Source of the DNA: Nematopogon swammerdamellus
Taxonomy: Eukaryota > Arthropoda > Insecta > Lepidoptera > Adelidae
Assembly (NCBI GenBank): GCA_946902875.1
Contig: OX336336.1
Span: 2,264,545 to 2,328,544 of the forward strand
DNA length: 64,000 nucleotides
Direction of reading: 5' to 3'
Shown: positions 54,836-64,000 of the stretch, one piece after another
How the letters are laid out: each line of letters opens with the position of its first letter
How positions within the stretch are numbered: the stretch's first letter is position 1
Notes under the pieces: generated by a model
Database searches by the model: none
Seen by the model: the letters and a program-made list of their open reading frames with translations, nothing else
Told to the model about the DNA's origin: nothing
Made by a program: the position numbers and the translations under genes

Positions 54836-55382
54836 CTGGCGAGCGAAGTGCAAAGTTGGTTTTTTATTTTTTCGGAAGACTATAAAGTGAAATGGGTGCA
54901 TCAACTTTTTCTTGTAACGTAAAAACCAGCTGCAAAGTCAAATAAAAAATAAAGTTTATTACAACTTATTACTTAGTTGAAAATCAATAAGTATAACATA
55001 CTTAGGCTGATAGGCAAGTGAAATAAAATTGAGAACTATTTAAAATAAAACATTAACGAAATTTTTAGGGGTTACCCAGGGAACAATTTTGTCCCCAGTT
55101 TTGTATGGTAAAAAAGGGGTTGTCCTCAGGGTAACCAATATTTTTTTTTATTACTCAAAATTCTTTGTGCATCTTCTTTCTTATTAATCAAATGCATATC
55201 TGAGAGTTGCTGTAACTATTAAAATAAGGTGAATTTGTCAAGATAATACCCTGTTTTCAGACAGATACCTAAAACAAGAAAAATTGATTCACCCAAATAC
55301 ATTTTTTTTTGTCTCCTTTTACTTCGATCTAGCCAGGAGCGCCGATTCCGGGGGTGCTCGGTGCAACCAACAGTTTTAATTA

Positions 55383-55708
55383 CATACATACATACCACAC
55401 GCTGTATCCCGATAATCAGGGTAAGCAGAGTAATCAGTGTTGTGCTGCAAGTACTGTGGTAAATTACAGCACAACACCGACCGCCACGTTTAGCAAAGTA
55501 TTAGGACAAGATAAACTATCAAGGAGCAAGTAAGGCATGAAGACCCACCTGCTGCACGACTCGGTGGAAGGACCGCGTCAAGGTGAAAGGTGTCTACCCT
55601 GTCGCCCTTTAGCTCGGCATCTTGCCTTAATCCCTCAGTCGCATTTTACAAAATGCACGGTGAGAGATGCAGTGGGGCTATGCTTTTTAAGTACCGACCT
55701 CACACGGT
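55383..55708 (-). repeat. SINE-B, full length, in a crb intron
   Basis: TACATACATACATACCACAC to GTACCGACCTCACACGG. Bases 54836-55382 before it are unassigned intron. Confidence 0.85.
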
Positions 55709-55895
55709 TTAATTCTAGTCACCCGTTAATGAAATATCACGACAAGTACGGAACCTAAGCCCGACTCCCACTTGAACAAATTTTTTAAAATGAATCCTGA
55801 CACAGTTTGTTCACACCACCGTCTGCTTAGTTCCAGCAACCGACAGTTTTAATTATATAAAAAAAATTTGAATAGCTCCATGTGCCCACTTTTGT

Positions 55896-56583
55896 CAGCC
55901 TCGGTAGCTCAGTGGTGCAGTCGGTCGACTGTTGTTAAGCCAACCTGGGCGCGGTCAGTACTTGGATGTGTGACCGCTCGACCATTCGGTTCGGATTCCA
56001 CGTAAAACTGTAGGTCCCTCCCCTTCTTACCTTACTAGGTGATAGGGTTTATCCCGGCCGGTTTGCTACCACCGCGCCGAATGAAACTTCGGTCGAAACG
56101 GCTATGTAAATAGTTCGTGTTTTCCGTTCAGATTTGTGTAGCCGACATGAAATGAAGGGAAGCACTGGCGTGGCACCTACTTCACAAAGGTGTTATGGGC
56201 TGACATCACGTATGTTGTAGGTGCTGTAGCCAACCGTGTCAGCTAGAACGATAAAAAAGGTATGGACCCCGAACCCTATCCTTGCCAGCTTAACACACGA
56301 CATAAGTAAAAGCATACTTGTTTCATAGGACGGTCGCGCGCTGGCCCGTCATTCTGTCATCGGCTGCGTTCGCAAAAACCTGTTTAAAATGCCCGCATGC
56401 TCTGTGTTTACGTGTAAAACACTACAGCCAAGTTTAGTGTGCACAATAGTGGAATACTTAGTGGAATATAGTACACTCCGCTCCCCGCAACTCGGCGACG
56501 CTAGTTCTCATACAAGCATTTGACAGTCCGGCGTCCATACCTTTTTTATCGTTCTAGCGTGTCAGTATCCATAAAAAATAAAA
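55896..56583 (+). repeat. SINE-A, full length, split by a MITE; tail abuts a crb splice donor
   Basis: 55896-56242 runs from CAGCCTCGGTAGCTCAGTGG to CCAACCGTGTCAG. It resumes after the MITE at 56558 with CGTGTCAGTATCCATAAAAA. The A-tail ends about 5 bases from the GTGAGT donor of the crb exon at 56590. The B-box segment has a small deletion (CATTCGGTTCGGATTCC). Confidence 0.9.
56235..56565. mobile_element. P-element-like MITE with 8-bp TSD and a THAP-like start
   Basis: Target duplication CGTGTCAG at 56235-56242 and 56558-56565, duplicating part of the host SINE. Element 56243-56557 (315 bp) has perfect 25-bp inverted ends beginning CTAGAACGATAAAAAAGGTA. Internally, the ATG near 56389 opens MPACSVFTCKTLQP, resembling the N-terminus of THAP zinc-finger domains (M-P-x-x-C...C). 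THAP begins P-element-type transposases, and 8-bp TSDs also fit P or hAT. The rest of the transposase is deleted. Confidence 0.75.
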
Positions 56584-56589
56584 ACTCAC

Positions 56590-56683
56590 ATGTAGCTGCC
56601 GTTGAGGTTCTGGCACTGTCCCGGGCCGCAGGGCTCCGTCAGACACTCGTCCACGTCGAGCTGGCAGCGCGCGCCCTCGTACC
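56590..56683 (-). CDS. crb: Crumbs exon: EGF repeat (DVDEC type)
   Basis: Starts at 56683 after GCTGTGTGCAG. Two bases (GG) join the G left by the upstream exon to make Gly. It reads YEGARC, then QLDVDECLTEPCGPGQCQNL and NGSY, and ends with AT before GTGAGT (phase 2). The next exon supplies A, giving NGSYICLC, a normal EGF spacing. DVDEC and N-GSY are calcium-binding EGF features. A neighbouring transposon tail starts about six bases into the downstream intron. Confidence 0.93.
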
Positions 56684-56869
56684 CTGCACACAGCACCGCC
56701 CACGCTAGCAACACTCTCGATCCGCCCCACATCCTCCCCGGCGCATGGCAACACCGACGACACAACACTCAAGACACACACTACCGCTGTCTCATCTTCA
56801 CACAGTCCACATTGTTCAATTAATTCACTACGTCACAGGGCCTGAAATAATGTTTTTTTACTCTTTATA

Positions 56870-57205
56870 ATTAGGGGTTTCCGTATCCGTCGCACGGGAC
56901 CCTATTACTAAGCCTACGCCGTCTGTCTGTCTGTCCGTCTCTCCCAGGGCTGTCACTCTTGAACCGCTAATAGGTAGCCCGTTGAAATTTCCACAGAATA
57001 TATGTTATTACGCCCGATATAACAACAAATAAGTAAAATTTTAAAATTCACAGGGTCCCCATACAAGAAACTAAAAAGTGTATGCGCGCCTTCTACCGAA
57101 AACAGTATGAAGCGTTTTAACTAATCCATAGATGGCGTGAGCGGCGCTGGCCATGACACGGCGATACGGAACCCTCGGTGCGCGAGTTCGATTCGCACTT
57201 GGCCG
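56870..57205 (-). repeat. Repeat G, full length
   Basis: GGGTTTCCGTATCCGTCGCA to CGCACTTGGCCGGTTTTTG. Contains an extra piece, CATAGATGGCGTGAGCGGCG. Bases 57206-57584 are unassigned intron. Confidence 0.85.
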
Positions 57206-57584
57206 GTTTTTGTTTCTCTTTATAATTTGTGTAACACGATCTTACAATAACTATTATGTATTAGCTGTTTTATTTTACAATGAGATAGGCAACATGTGCC
57301 TAAATCTAAGTGCATAAAACTATAATTTTATTTTGGCACTGCATTTTGTCACTTCGACAGTGTTGCTCGCATACGAATATCCAATAGAATGGAGAATGTT
57401 TTGAGAGACTCCGGTATTTATTAGAAATTAATTAGACAGTACCGAAATTTAGATTATGATTCACTTTGCGCGTCTACACTACTACGCTTGAGTCACTTTG
57501 ATCCAGATAAAATGATGTAACACATTATAGCATAAAACTGACATATCTCTTACGAGATAAGTAATAGAATCAAAATTTTTAGGT

Positions 57585-57862
57585 TTCCGTATCTCGTACG
57601 GAAGCCTATTACTAAGCCTACGCCGTCTGTCTGTCTGTCCGTCCGCCCGTCTGTCCGAGGGCTGTATCTCTTGAACCGTAATAGGTAGCCCGTTGAAATT
57701 TTCACACAATATTTGTTATTATGGCGGATATAACAACAAATAATAAAAAAAAGAAAAAGTGAAAAATTACAATTAAGGGGGTTCACATACAAGAAACGTG
57801 TTTTTTTGTGGTGCGGAAACCTCGGCGCGCGAGCCCGACTCGCACTTGGCCGGTTTTTATAC
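57585..57862 (-). repeat. Repeat G, full length
   Basis: GGTTTCCGTATCTCGTACGG to GACTCGCACTTGGCCGG. Same orientation as its neighbour at 56870 but a different subtype (GGAAACCTCGGCGCGCGAGC). Confidence 0.85.
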
Positions 57863-58516
57863 AGAATCGGAATCACTTTTCATTTGAAGCACATTTCTAA
57901 AGCGGAAAGTCTGCAACGAACGACCGGCATTCTGTGTTCGCTTATAACTCGAGAGCTACTCAATAAATTCGCACGGATTTTTCACTGACACATTCCGGCA
58001 CATGTAACGATGATTAAGAGGATATTTTGCCCGCGAATTGAAGCGGCGGGTACAGCAAATTTTTCGTATTAACACTTTTGTTTATCACTTTGTCTTTTTA
58101 ATCTAAATTAATGTCTGACAAACAAATCTAAGCACAATCTATTGATAACCGCACTGATACACTCGACATTGATAAAAAAATTCATTAGCCGCTGAGCTAT
58201 AAACAATTTGAGACGCAGCCAAACGTACGCACTGGGACGAAGCTTATAAGAGACTGACTGTATAAATGACGTTAAGAGCAGAGATATACCAGTGATTCAC
58301 AATGTTGAATGATGTTAGACATTAAACGACTTGGTGAATTTACCTTTTTCCTCTTGATCCCGCAAATATGAGGAACACAATACAATGGTTACTGAAATGT
58401 GTTTTGCGACCTCATTGACGGATAAACTTGTGGTTGAATTGTTTCTAGTAACAACTATTCTAATCGGTGGGCTTGCACTCTATAGTATTTTTTTGTTTTA
58501 AGTTTTAATTAGAAAC
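57863..58516. other. crb intron, unassigned
   Basis: No recognised repeat or exon. Confidence 0.35.
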
Positions 58517-58787
58517 TACATACATATCACACACGCTGAATCCCGACAATCGGGGAAAGCAGAGTAATCGGTGTTGTGCTGCAAGAACTCTGATAAATTT
58601 AAGCACAACACCGACCACCACGTTTGGCAAAGTATTCGAACAAGATTCAATCGATCAAGCAGCAAGTAAGGCAAGAAGACCCACCTGCTGCATGACTCGG
58701 TGGAAGTACCGTGCCGAGGTGAGAGGTGGCGAGCCTGTCGCCCGATAGCACGGCATCTTGTCCTTATCCCTTAATCGCCTTTTACAT
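58517..58787 (-). repeat. SINE-B in a crb intron
   Basis: CATATCACACACGCTGAATC to TTAATCGCCTTTTAC. The 5' head is missing. Confidence 0.85.
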
Positions 58788-59014
58788 TAGAAATTACATT
58801 GGGCTATTAATTGGATGAGTGTGATGTCAGTGATTAATTGTATGTTTGATATGGGTCATTGACACCCTTTAATACCTAAAAACCTGTTATTTGAACTTTG
58901 AAGTCAAGACGTAATGACAAATTATAAAGACATTGATGAGCGAATAAGTATCACTCACACATGCATTCATATCATAATCATTTAGGTTTTATGCGGTTTA
59001 CTCATTATCAATAC

Positions 59015-59140
59015 CAGACTAGCTGACGAGGGCTTGATGCGAGCCGAAACGTGAAGCATGCGCGGAAAATTCAGAGTGGCAACTCGCTAGTCCCGACCTC
59101 GATTAACACCCTCCTCTACTGCCGATGGGCCCGGATAAGT
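59015..59140 (+). repeat. Repeat N with hammerhead-like core
   Basis: CAGACTAG, CTGACGA (59023-59029), GGCTTGATGCGAGCC, GAAAC, then TCGCTAGTC and GCCGATGGGCCCGG. Almost identical to 60542-60670. Confidence 0.65.
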
Positions 59141-59344
59141 TTATTTTTTCTTATATTTCCTATTGTTATGTTTCCTAACCCGTAATGAATATAATCCCTT
59201 ATGGAAATCTTTAATAGGCCATCGCAAGTGTATTCTCTTTGTATAACTTGTGCTGATGGTTTCCTGAAAAATTAAGAAAAAAAAAAGACAACTAGGACTT
59301 GCGAAGGAATTCATGTTAGATTTCGGGTTATAGAAATTGAAGTG

Positions 59345-59600
59345 ATACTGAAGAAACCGGCCAGTTTCTTGTATGGGGATCCCCGTGATTTTTTTACTTT
59401 TTCTTATTTTTTTTTATTATTTGTTGTTATAGCGGCCATAATAACGCATAATAATAATCTGTGATAATTTCAACGGGCTACCTATTAAGGTTCAAGAGAT
59501 ACAAGATTCAAGAGCCCTCGGACAGACAGACGGACAGAGAGACAGATGGCGTAGGCTTAGCAATAGGGTCCCGTGCGACGGATACGGAACCCTAAAAAAG
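59345..59600 (+). repeat. Repeat G, partly deleted at the start
   Basis: ACCGGCCAGTTTCTTGTATG, TTCAACGGGCTACCTATTAAG, GATGGCGTAGGCTTAGCAAT and GCGACGGATACGGAACCC. Confidence 0.8.
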
Positions 59601-59671
59601 AAAGTGAAAAGAGTAATCGAGATTTAAAAAAAAAAAACAACAACAGAAACGACGTTTCATAAAGTATAGCT

Positions 59672-60089
59672 TGACCGTTGGAGGCTGACCGTGGTTCGGA
59701 TTCCACGTAAAACTGTAGGTCCCTTCCCTTCCTTACTAGGTGGTAGGGTTCATCCCGCCTGGGTTGGTACCACCGCACTGAATGAAACGTCTCGTCGGTC
59801 GAAACAGCTATGTAAATAGTTCGTGTTTTCTATTCAGTTCAGTGCAGCCGACATGAAATGAAGGGAAGCACTGACATGGCACCTAGTTCACCCGGTGTTA
59901 TGGGCTGATATGACGGATTATTTTTTTTTTTATGTAATCCGGTATGGGTGGCTGAGTCGGAGGGGCCAAAGCACATGCTCTAACCAGCCAATATCACCTC
60001 CGAGAAGGTAGGTGCCATACTGGAGACTTCCCTGGATGTTGTAAGTGATGTACTCAACCGTGTCAACTTCCATAAAAAAAAAAAAAAAA
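59672..60089 (+). repeat. SINE-A interrupted by a SINE-D fragment
   Basis: GACCGTTGGAGGCTGACCG to CTGATATGACGGAT, then SINE-D piece 59921-60036 (reverse, TATGTAATCCGGTATGGGTG...), then GTTGTAAGTGATGTACTC and the A-tail. Confidence 0.85.
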
Positions 60090-60327
60090 TCTCAGCACAA
60101 CACCGACCACCACAATATTAGCAATGTATTAGGACGAGATAACTATCAAGCAGTAAGAAGACCCACCCGCTGCACGATTCGGTGGAAGGACCGCGCCAAG
60201 CTGAGAAGTGGCAAGCCTGTCGCCCTTTAGCACGGCATCTTGTCCTTATACCTTAGACGCCTTTTACGACCCGCACGGAGAGAAATGCAGTGGGGCTATT
60301 CTTTTTAAGTACCGACTCCACACGGCA
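60090..60327 (-). repeat. SINE-B, lacking its 3' third
   Basis: TCTCAGCACAACACCGACC to AAGTACCGACTCCACACGG. It abuts the A-tail of the preceding SINE-A. Confidence 0.8.
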
Positions 60328-60541
60328 CGGATTTTTTTCGTCAAGTGGATGTCATAGCAAGAGGACTATCATCGAAGTCGCTGTACAGTCTCTTCAAGAA
60401 TCTAGGGCTGCCAAGATCGACGCTAAGTACATATATGGAGAGAGTTTCGAAAACGTCACTGGAAGCATCCTACATAATATGGATAGGTAGAGAGAGGGAG
60501 GTCGAGAGCGGGACTGGTGGTTCCCCGCGTCCTAGTCAACG

Positions 60542-60690
60542 CAGACTAGCTGACGAGGGCTTCATGCGAGCCGAAACGTGAAGCATGCGCGGGAAATTCA
60601 GAGTGGCCACTCGCTAGTCCCGACCTCGATTAACACCCCCCTCTACTGCCGATGGGCCCGGATATGTTCGGTGAAGCCATCGTAAGCTTA
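60542..60690 (+). repeat. Repeat N with hammerhead-like core
   Basis: CTGACGA at 60550-60556. GACTAG at 60544-60549 is complementary to CTAGTC near 60614. The next 20 bases extend to ATATGTTCGGTGAAGCC. Bases 60328-60541 before it include a plus-strand frame (YSLFKNLGLPRSTLSTYMER) of unknown origin. Confidence 0.65.
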
Positions 60691-61160
60691 GTTCAACAAC
60701 TTCAATTATTCAAATAAAGTTTGGGAAGCGCAGGAAGTTTTATCAGCTTATCACGTACAGATCGGGCGCTACATGTTAGCGCGAGCGGCCCACAGATAGC
60801 GCACAGATAAGAGAGGCGATATCTGTGACGACCCAGTGTCCCCTTTGCCAGGGACACGCTCCTATCACAGTCAGGTGGTGTGTAGTATTGGGATCTCGAT
60901 TACAATGTGTAGAGAACCTGATAAAAAGTAGACTATGATGCTAATTTTATAGATAAAAAAATTAAATTTTGTTTGTTTGAGATTTGTGATGGGATTGTGA
61001 TGTTTGAAATCCCTCATTCGTCACATAGTTATATTATTACTTATGTACTTATAGGTTTAGATGTCTATGCTACCATATGTTTGTTTTTATTGGTTTCCAG
61101 TTTATTTTATTTTTTTATAGAATGCCGGCGCATGTTTCTGAGCCCAATACTTCAATGGAA
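60691..61160. other. crb intron, unassigned
   Basis: AT-rich. No exon or recognised repeat. Confidence 0.35.
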
Positions 61161-61385
61161 GTGTGGAGACTAGCCTCTAAGTAGCGGAAGTATGGAGACT
61201 CGTCTCTAGCTAGCTAGCGTAAGTGTGGAGACTCGCCTCTAACTAGCGGAAGTGTGGGGACTAGCCCCTAAGTAACGGAAGTATGAAGACTCGTCTCTAG
61301 CTAGCTAGAGGAAGTGTGGAGACTCGCCTCTAGCTAGCGGAAGTGTGGGGGCTCGCCTATAGGTAGAGCAAGTGTGGAGACTCAC
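61161..61385. repeat. 29/33-bp minisatellite abutting and including a crb splice donor
   Basis: Seven units start at 61161, 61190, 61223, 61252, 61281, 61314 and 61343 (lengths 29, 33, 29, 29, 33, 29, 29: a 91-bp higher-order period). A partial eighth starts at 61372. The partial unit's GTGTGGAGACTCAC contains the real donor (GTGAGT on -). Other units have the equivalent GGCGAGT, GACGAGT or GGCTAGT. Confidence 0.93.
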
Positions 61386-61539
61386 CGGTGTTGTTACAGT
61401 CGCAGAAGAAGTCGTTGAACCTGTCGACGCAGCGGCCGCCGTGGAGGCACGCGTCGACGCCCGGCGGGCCGGCGCACTCGTCCGTCTCCAGCCCGCACAG
61501 CGCGCCCGTGTAGCCCGCCGCGCACGCGCACACCGGCGG
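61386..61539 (-). CDS. crb: Crumbs exon: end of one EGF repeat and most of the next
   Basis: Starts at 61539 after TGCTCACTCACAG in phase 0 and ends ...CDCNNTG with one base over (phase 1) at 61386, donor CCG|GTGAGT. PPVCACAAGYTGALC closes an EGF unit. GLETDECAGPPGVDACLHGG, RCVDRF and NDFFCDC form the next. The join to YEGARC in the following exon restores a regular EGF pattern. Confidence 0.93.
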
Positions 61540-61601
61540 CTGTGAGTGAGCAGTGTGACAAGTGTTTCAGCGATCTAACGTAGCCCTTGGAGTGTGCTCT
61601 A

Positions 61602-61983
61602 TTTTTTTATTGAAACTGTCACATTTGGCTACATCACCTACAAACATCCGTGGTGTCAGCCCATAACACCGGGTGAACTAGGTGCCACGTCAGTGCTTCC
61701 CTTCATTTCATGTCGGCTACACTTAACTGGACGGAAAACACGAACTATTTACATAGCTGTTTCGACCGGCGGCCATTCATTCAGAGCGGTGGTACCAACC
61801 CGGCCGGGATAAACCCTACCACCTAGTAAGGTAAGAAGGGAAGGTACCTACAGTTTAACGTGGAATCCGAACCACGGTCAGCCTTCAACGGTCGAGTGGT
61901 CACCCATCCAAATACTGACCGCGCTCAGCGTTGCTTAACAACAGTCTACCGACGACCGCACCACTGAGCTACCGATGCTGACA
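61602..61983 (-). repeat. SINE-A, full length, in a crb intron
   Basis: TTGAAACTGTCACATTTGGC to CCACTGAGCTACCGATGCTG. Confidence 0.9.
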
Positions 61984-62008
61984 GCCTCTGTTTTCTAGGA
62001 CTCTTGAG

Positions 62009-62153
62009 TTCGTGTTTTCCGTCCAGTCCAGTGTAGTCGACATGAAATGAAGGGAAGCACTGAAACGGCACCTAAGTTCACCCGGTGTTATGGGCTGACA
62101 TCGCGGATGTTGTAGGTGACATAGTTAACCGTGTCAGTTTCCATAAAAAAAAA
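62009..62153 (+). repeat. SINE-A 3' part, inverted relative to its neighbour
   Basis: GTTCGTGTTTTCCGTCCAGT to GTGTCAGTTTCCATAAAAAA. Complementary to 61602-61745. Confidence 0.9.
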
Positions 62154-62195
62154 TTTACATCGCATATCATAGTTATGGTTTCGTCATTGACTTAC

Positions 62196-62320
62196 GTTCG
62201 CGTTCGCGATGCACGTGCCACCGTTCTCGCACGGCCGCACCTCACAGAAGGCGGACTCGCAGAGCGCTCCCTCGTAGCCGGAGAAACATTTACACGTGAA
62301 GTTGTTCCCCGTCGCCGGGT
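62196..62320 (-). CDS. crb: Crumbs exon: EGF repeat junction
   Basis: Starts at 62320 after GTGTGTCTCGCAG. Two bases (AC) join G from the upstream exon to give Asp. It reads PATGNNFTCKCFSGYEGALC, then ESAFCEVRPCENGGTCIANA + N, and ends in phase 0 at GCGAAC|GTAAGT. It closes one EGF repeat and opens the next. NNFT holds a glycosylation sequon. Confidence 0.93.
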
Positions 62321-63074
62321 CTGCGAGACACACATACAAAGAATCATTTCACATTATTTCAGAAAGAATTTCAACACAGCATGATTCAATGTTCCGAGAA
62401 AGTCAATGCTTTGTGAATGGTAATGTTTTGTACATGATTATGATTTAAAGTGTGTGAAGAGTTAGGGCACCTGAGCCCTATTGTCACTGCAACCTAGGAA
62501 GATTTATATTTTAAAAGTTTACAGCTAACCCCAAATCCGATTTATTACGCACGGCATCTCGTCCTTTTCCCTTCGTCGCCTTTTACGAAATGCACGAGTA
62601 GAGATGCAGTGGGGCTATTCTTTTTAAGAACCGGACCCACGTGATACGGTAATATAACGATAAATAAAAAAAAATCAAAACAAACAAATAAATAAAAATA
62701 AAATGAATAAATTATAAAAATAAATGGCAACATTCTCACCAAAGGAATATTCTGTGAACGTTAATGTTCTGTGAAAGACAACATTCTGCGAAAAGCAAAG
62801 TTATGTGAAAGAGACGCTGCTTCACGACAGCTAATTTAATTTAATTGAAATCAAAGTAAACTTAGAACCAACCGAACGATGGACCATTTCCCATAGCACA
62901 GGGAATCCTAAAATGGGAAACAGGGCACCACTAGAAACTAAGTACAATTATAAGCAATAGTAAGTAACCCTGCGGGTAGATGAACCCATCCTATGCATTG
63001 TATGTAAAAAAACTCCTTATTTATACAATAAACGATTTCTTCCTTTCTTTATTTGAACTAAGAGGGCTGCGTAC
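62321..63074. other. crb intron with a SINE-B head scrap
   Basis: 62543-62648 is a SINE-B 5' fragment (-; ACGGCATCTCGTCCTTTTCC...GGGGCTATTCTTTTTAAG). A degenerate tandem of TTCTGTGAA-like units lies at 62745-62812. The rest is unassigned. Confidence 0.5.
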
Positions 63075-63268
63075 CGGGTGCGGTGTTGACGCAGAGCGCT
63101 CGGTCGGGCGCGCAGGGCGCGTGCGCGCAGGAGGTGCGCCGCGGCGCCGCGCACGTCGGCCCCGTCCAGTCCGGCGCGCACGCGCAGCGGAACCCGCCCA
63201 CCGTGTCCTCGCACGCGCCGCCGTGCTGGCACGGCGACGACGCGCACTCGTCCACGTCGATGTCGCAC
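63075..63268 (-). CDS. crb: Crumbs exon: EGF repeats (first crb exon in this window)
   Basis: Starts at 63268 after GTCGTCCGGCAG. One base finishes a codon (phase 2). It reads [20 protein letters not shown] and [19 protein letters not shown], a complete calcium-binding EGF repeat. Then come [20 protein letters not shown] and VNTAP + G, the front of the next repeat. It ends at CCCG|GTACGC (phase 1), which matches the following exon. The region upstream of the acceptor is A-rich with no pyrimidine tract. The six exons found here give about 344 C-terminal residues of crb. The large N-terminal part, with more EGF and laminin-G domains, lies beyond position 64000. Confidence 0.92.
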
Positions 63269-63296
63269 CTGCCGGACGACATTTATTATAATTTTT

Positions 63297-63624
63297 TAGG
63301 TTTCCGTATCCCGTACGGAAGCCTATTACTAAGCCTCCGCCGTCCGTCCGTCTGTCCGAGGGCTGTATCTCTTGAACCGTAATAGGTAGCCCGTTGAAAT
63401 TTTCACACAATATGTATTACTATGGCGGATATACCAAATAATAAAAAAAGAAAATTTTAAAAATTAAGGGGCTCCCATACAACAAACGTACCGAAAAATC
63501 GATTAGTCACACTACTGAATAATAGATGGCGCCACAGGCTTTTATATATTGCATTGCTGAAAGCAAAAGATTGGCGGATAGATACGGAAACCTCCGTGCG
63601 CGAGTAAAACTCGCACTTAACAGA
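63297..63624 (-). repeat. Repeat G beside a crb acceptor
   Basis: GGTTTCCGTATCCCGTACGG to GCGAGTAAAACTCGCACTTAAC. Its end lies 29 bases from the exon at 63268. Confidence 0.85.
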
Positions 63625-64000
63625 TTTTTCTATTTATGTAATCCAGTTTGAGTGGCTGAGTCGGAGGGGCCAAAGCACATGCTCCGACCAGCCAATATCA
63701 CCTCCGAGAAAGTAGGTGCCACACCGGTGACTTTCCTGGATTGCTGGCTATACTGGACTAGAGAACACAACCGAGGCTGCTATGCGGTCGTCTTACATCC
63801 AGTACGGTGGTATCAACCCAGTCGGCTACAATTTGAGCCTATCACCTAGTAAGGGGTAAGGGAAGGGACCTACAGTTTTACGTGGAATCCGAACCACGGT
63901 CAGCCTCCAACGGTCGAGCGGTCACCCATCCAAGTACTGATTGCGCCCAGGTGTGCTTATGATTCGACCGACAGTCGACCGACCGCACCACTGAGCTACC
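63625..64000 (-). repeat. SINE-D, near full length, cut by the window end
   Basis: Body D (TATTTATGTAATCCAGTTTG, GCCAATATCACCTCCGAG, TGGATTGCTGGCTATACTGG, CAGTCGGCTACAATTTGAGC) continues into the tRNA/5S head complement (GGAATCCGAACCACGGTC, CACCCATCCAAGTACTGA, CACCACTGAGCTACC). Confidence 0.9.

Overview
The window reads as nuclear DNA of a moth or butterfly (Lepidoptera). It is AT-rich and intron-rich, with GT-AG introns. It is packed with short retroposons and Helitrons whose ends look lepidopteran: 3' ends like CGAAGCCGCGGGCAAAAG + CTAG, and the CCGGCCAAGTGCGAGTCGG repeat. It carries two recognisable insect developmental genes. No bacterial, organellar or CRISPR features are seen. Repeat family names used below (SINE-A to SINE-E, Hel-1, Hel-2, repeat G, LINE tails J, K and M) are mine. 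They were defined by comparing copies inside this window, and identity with catalogued families was not checked.

Layout. (1) 1-35110: non-coding DNA in front of the last E74 exon, probably its introns and alternative promoters. It holds GC-rich islands, one with a TATA box, among dozens of transposon copies. (2) 35111-35682 (+): the last coding exon of Eip74EF/E74, encoding the ETS DNA-binding domain and stop codon. It is followed by a roughly 4.6 kb stretch to about 40.35 kb that is free of transposons and looks like a long 3' UTR with several poly(A) signals. (3) 40.4-53.5 kb: intergenic or 3'-flanking DNA with fold-back elements, a higher-order minisatellite, SINEs and LINE fragments. (4) 53512-63268 (-): six consecutive exons of crumbs (crb). 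They encode about six EGF-like repeats, the transmembrane helix and the short tail ending in ERLI, and all intron phases agree. E74 and crb converge tail to tail. Their products act separately: E74 is an ecdysone-response transcription factor in the nucleus, and Crumbs is an apical-polarity membrane protein. No functional link is implied.

The most unusual material is in the repeats. One SINE head combines tRNA-like A and B boxes with a 5S-rRNA-like internal promoter. Heads and bodies have been exchanged among at least five SINE types. A P-element-like MITE has an 8-bp target duplication and keeps what looks like the start of a THAP zinc finger. A hAT MITE has a perfect 8-bp target duplication. 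A crb-intron minisatellite appears to have grown from the exon's own 5' splice site. Several long inverted repeats could fold into hairpins.
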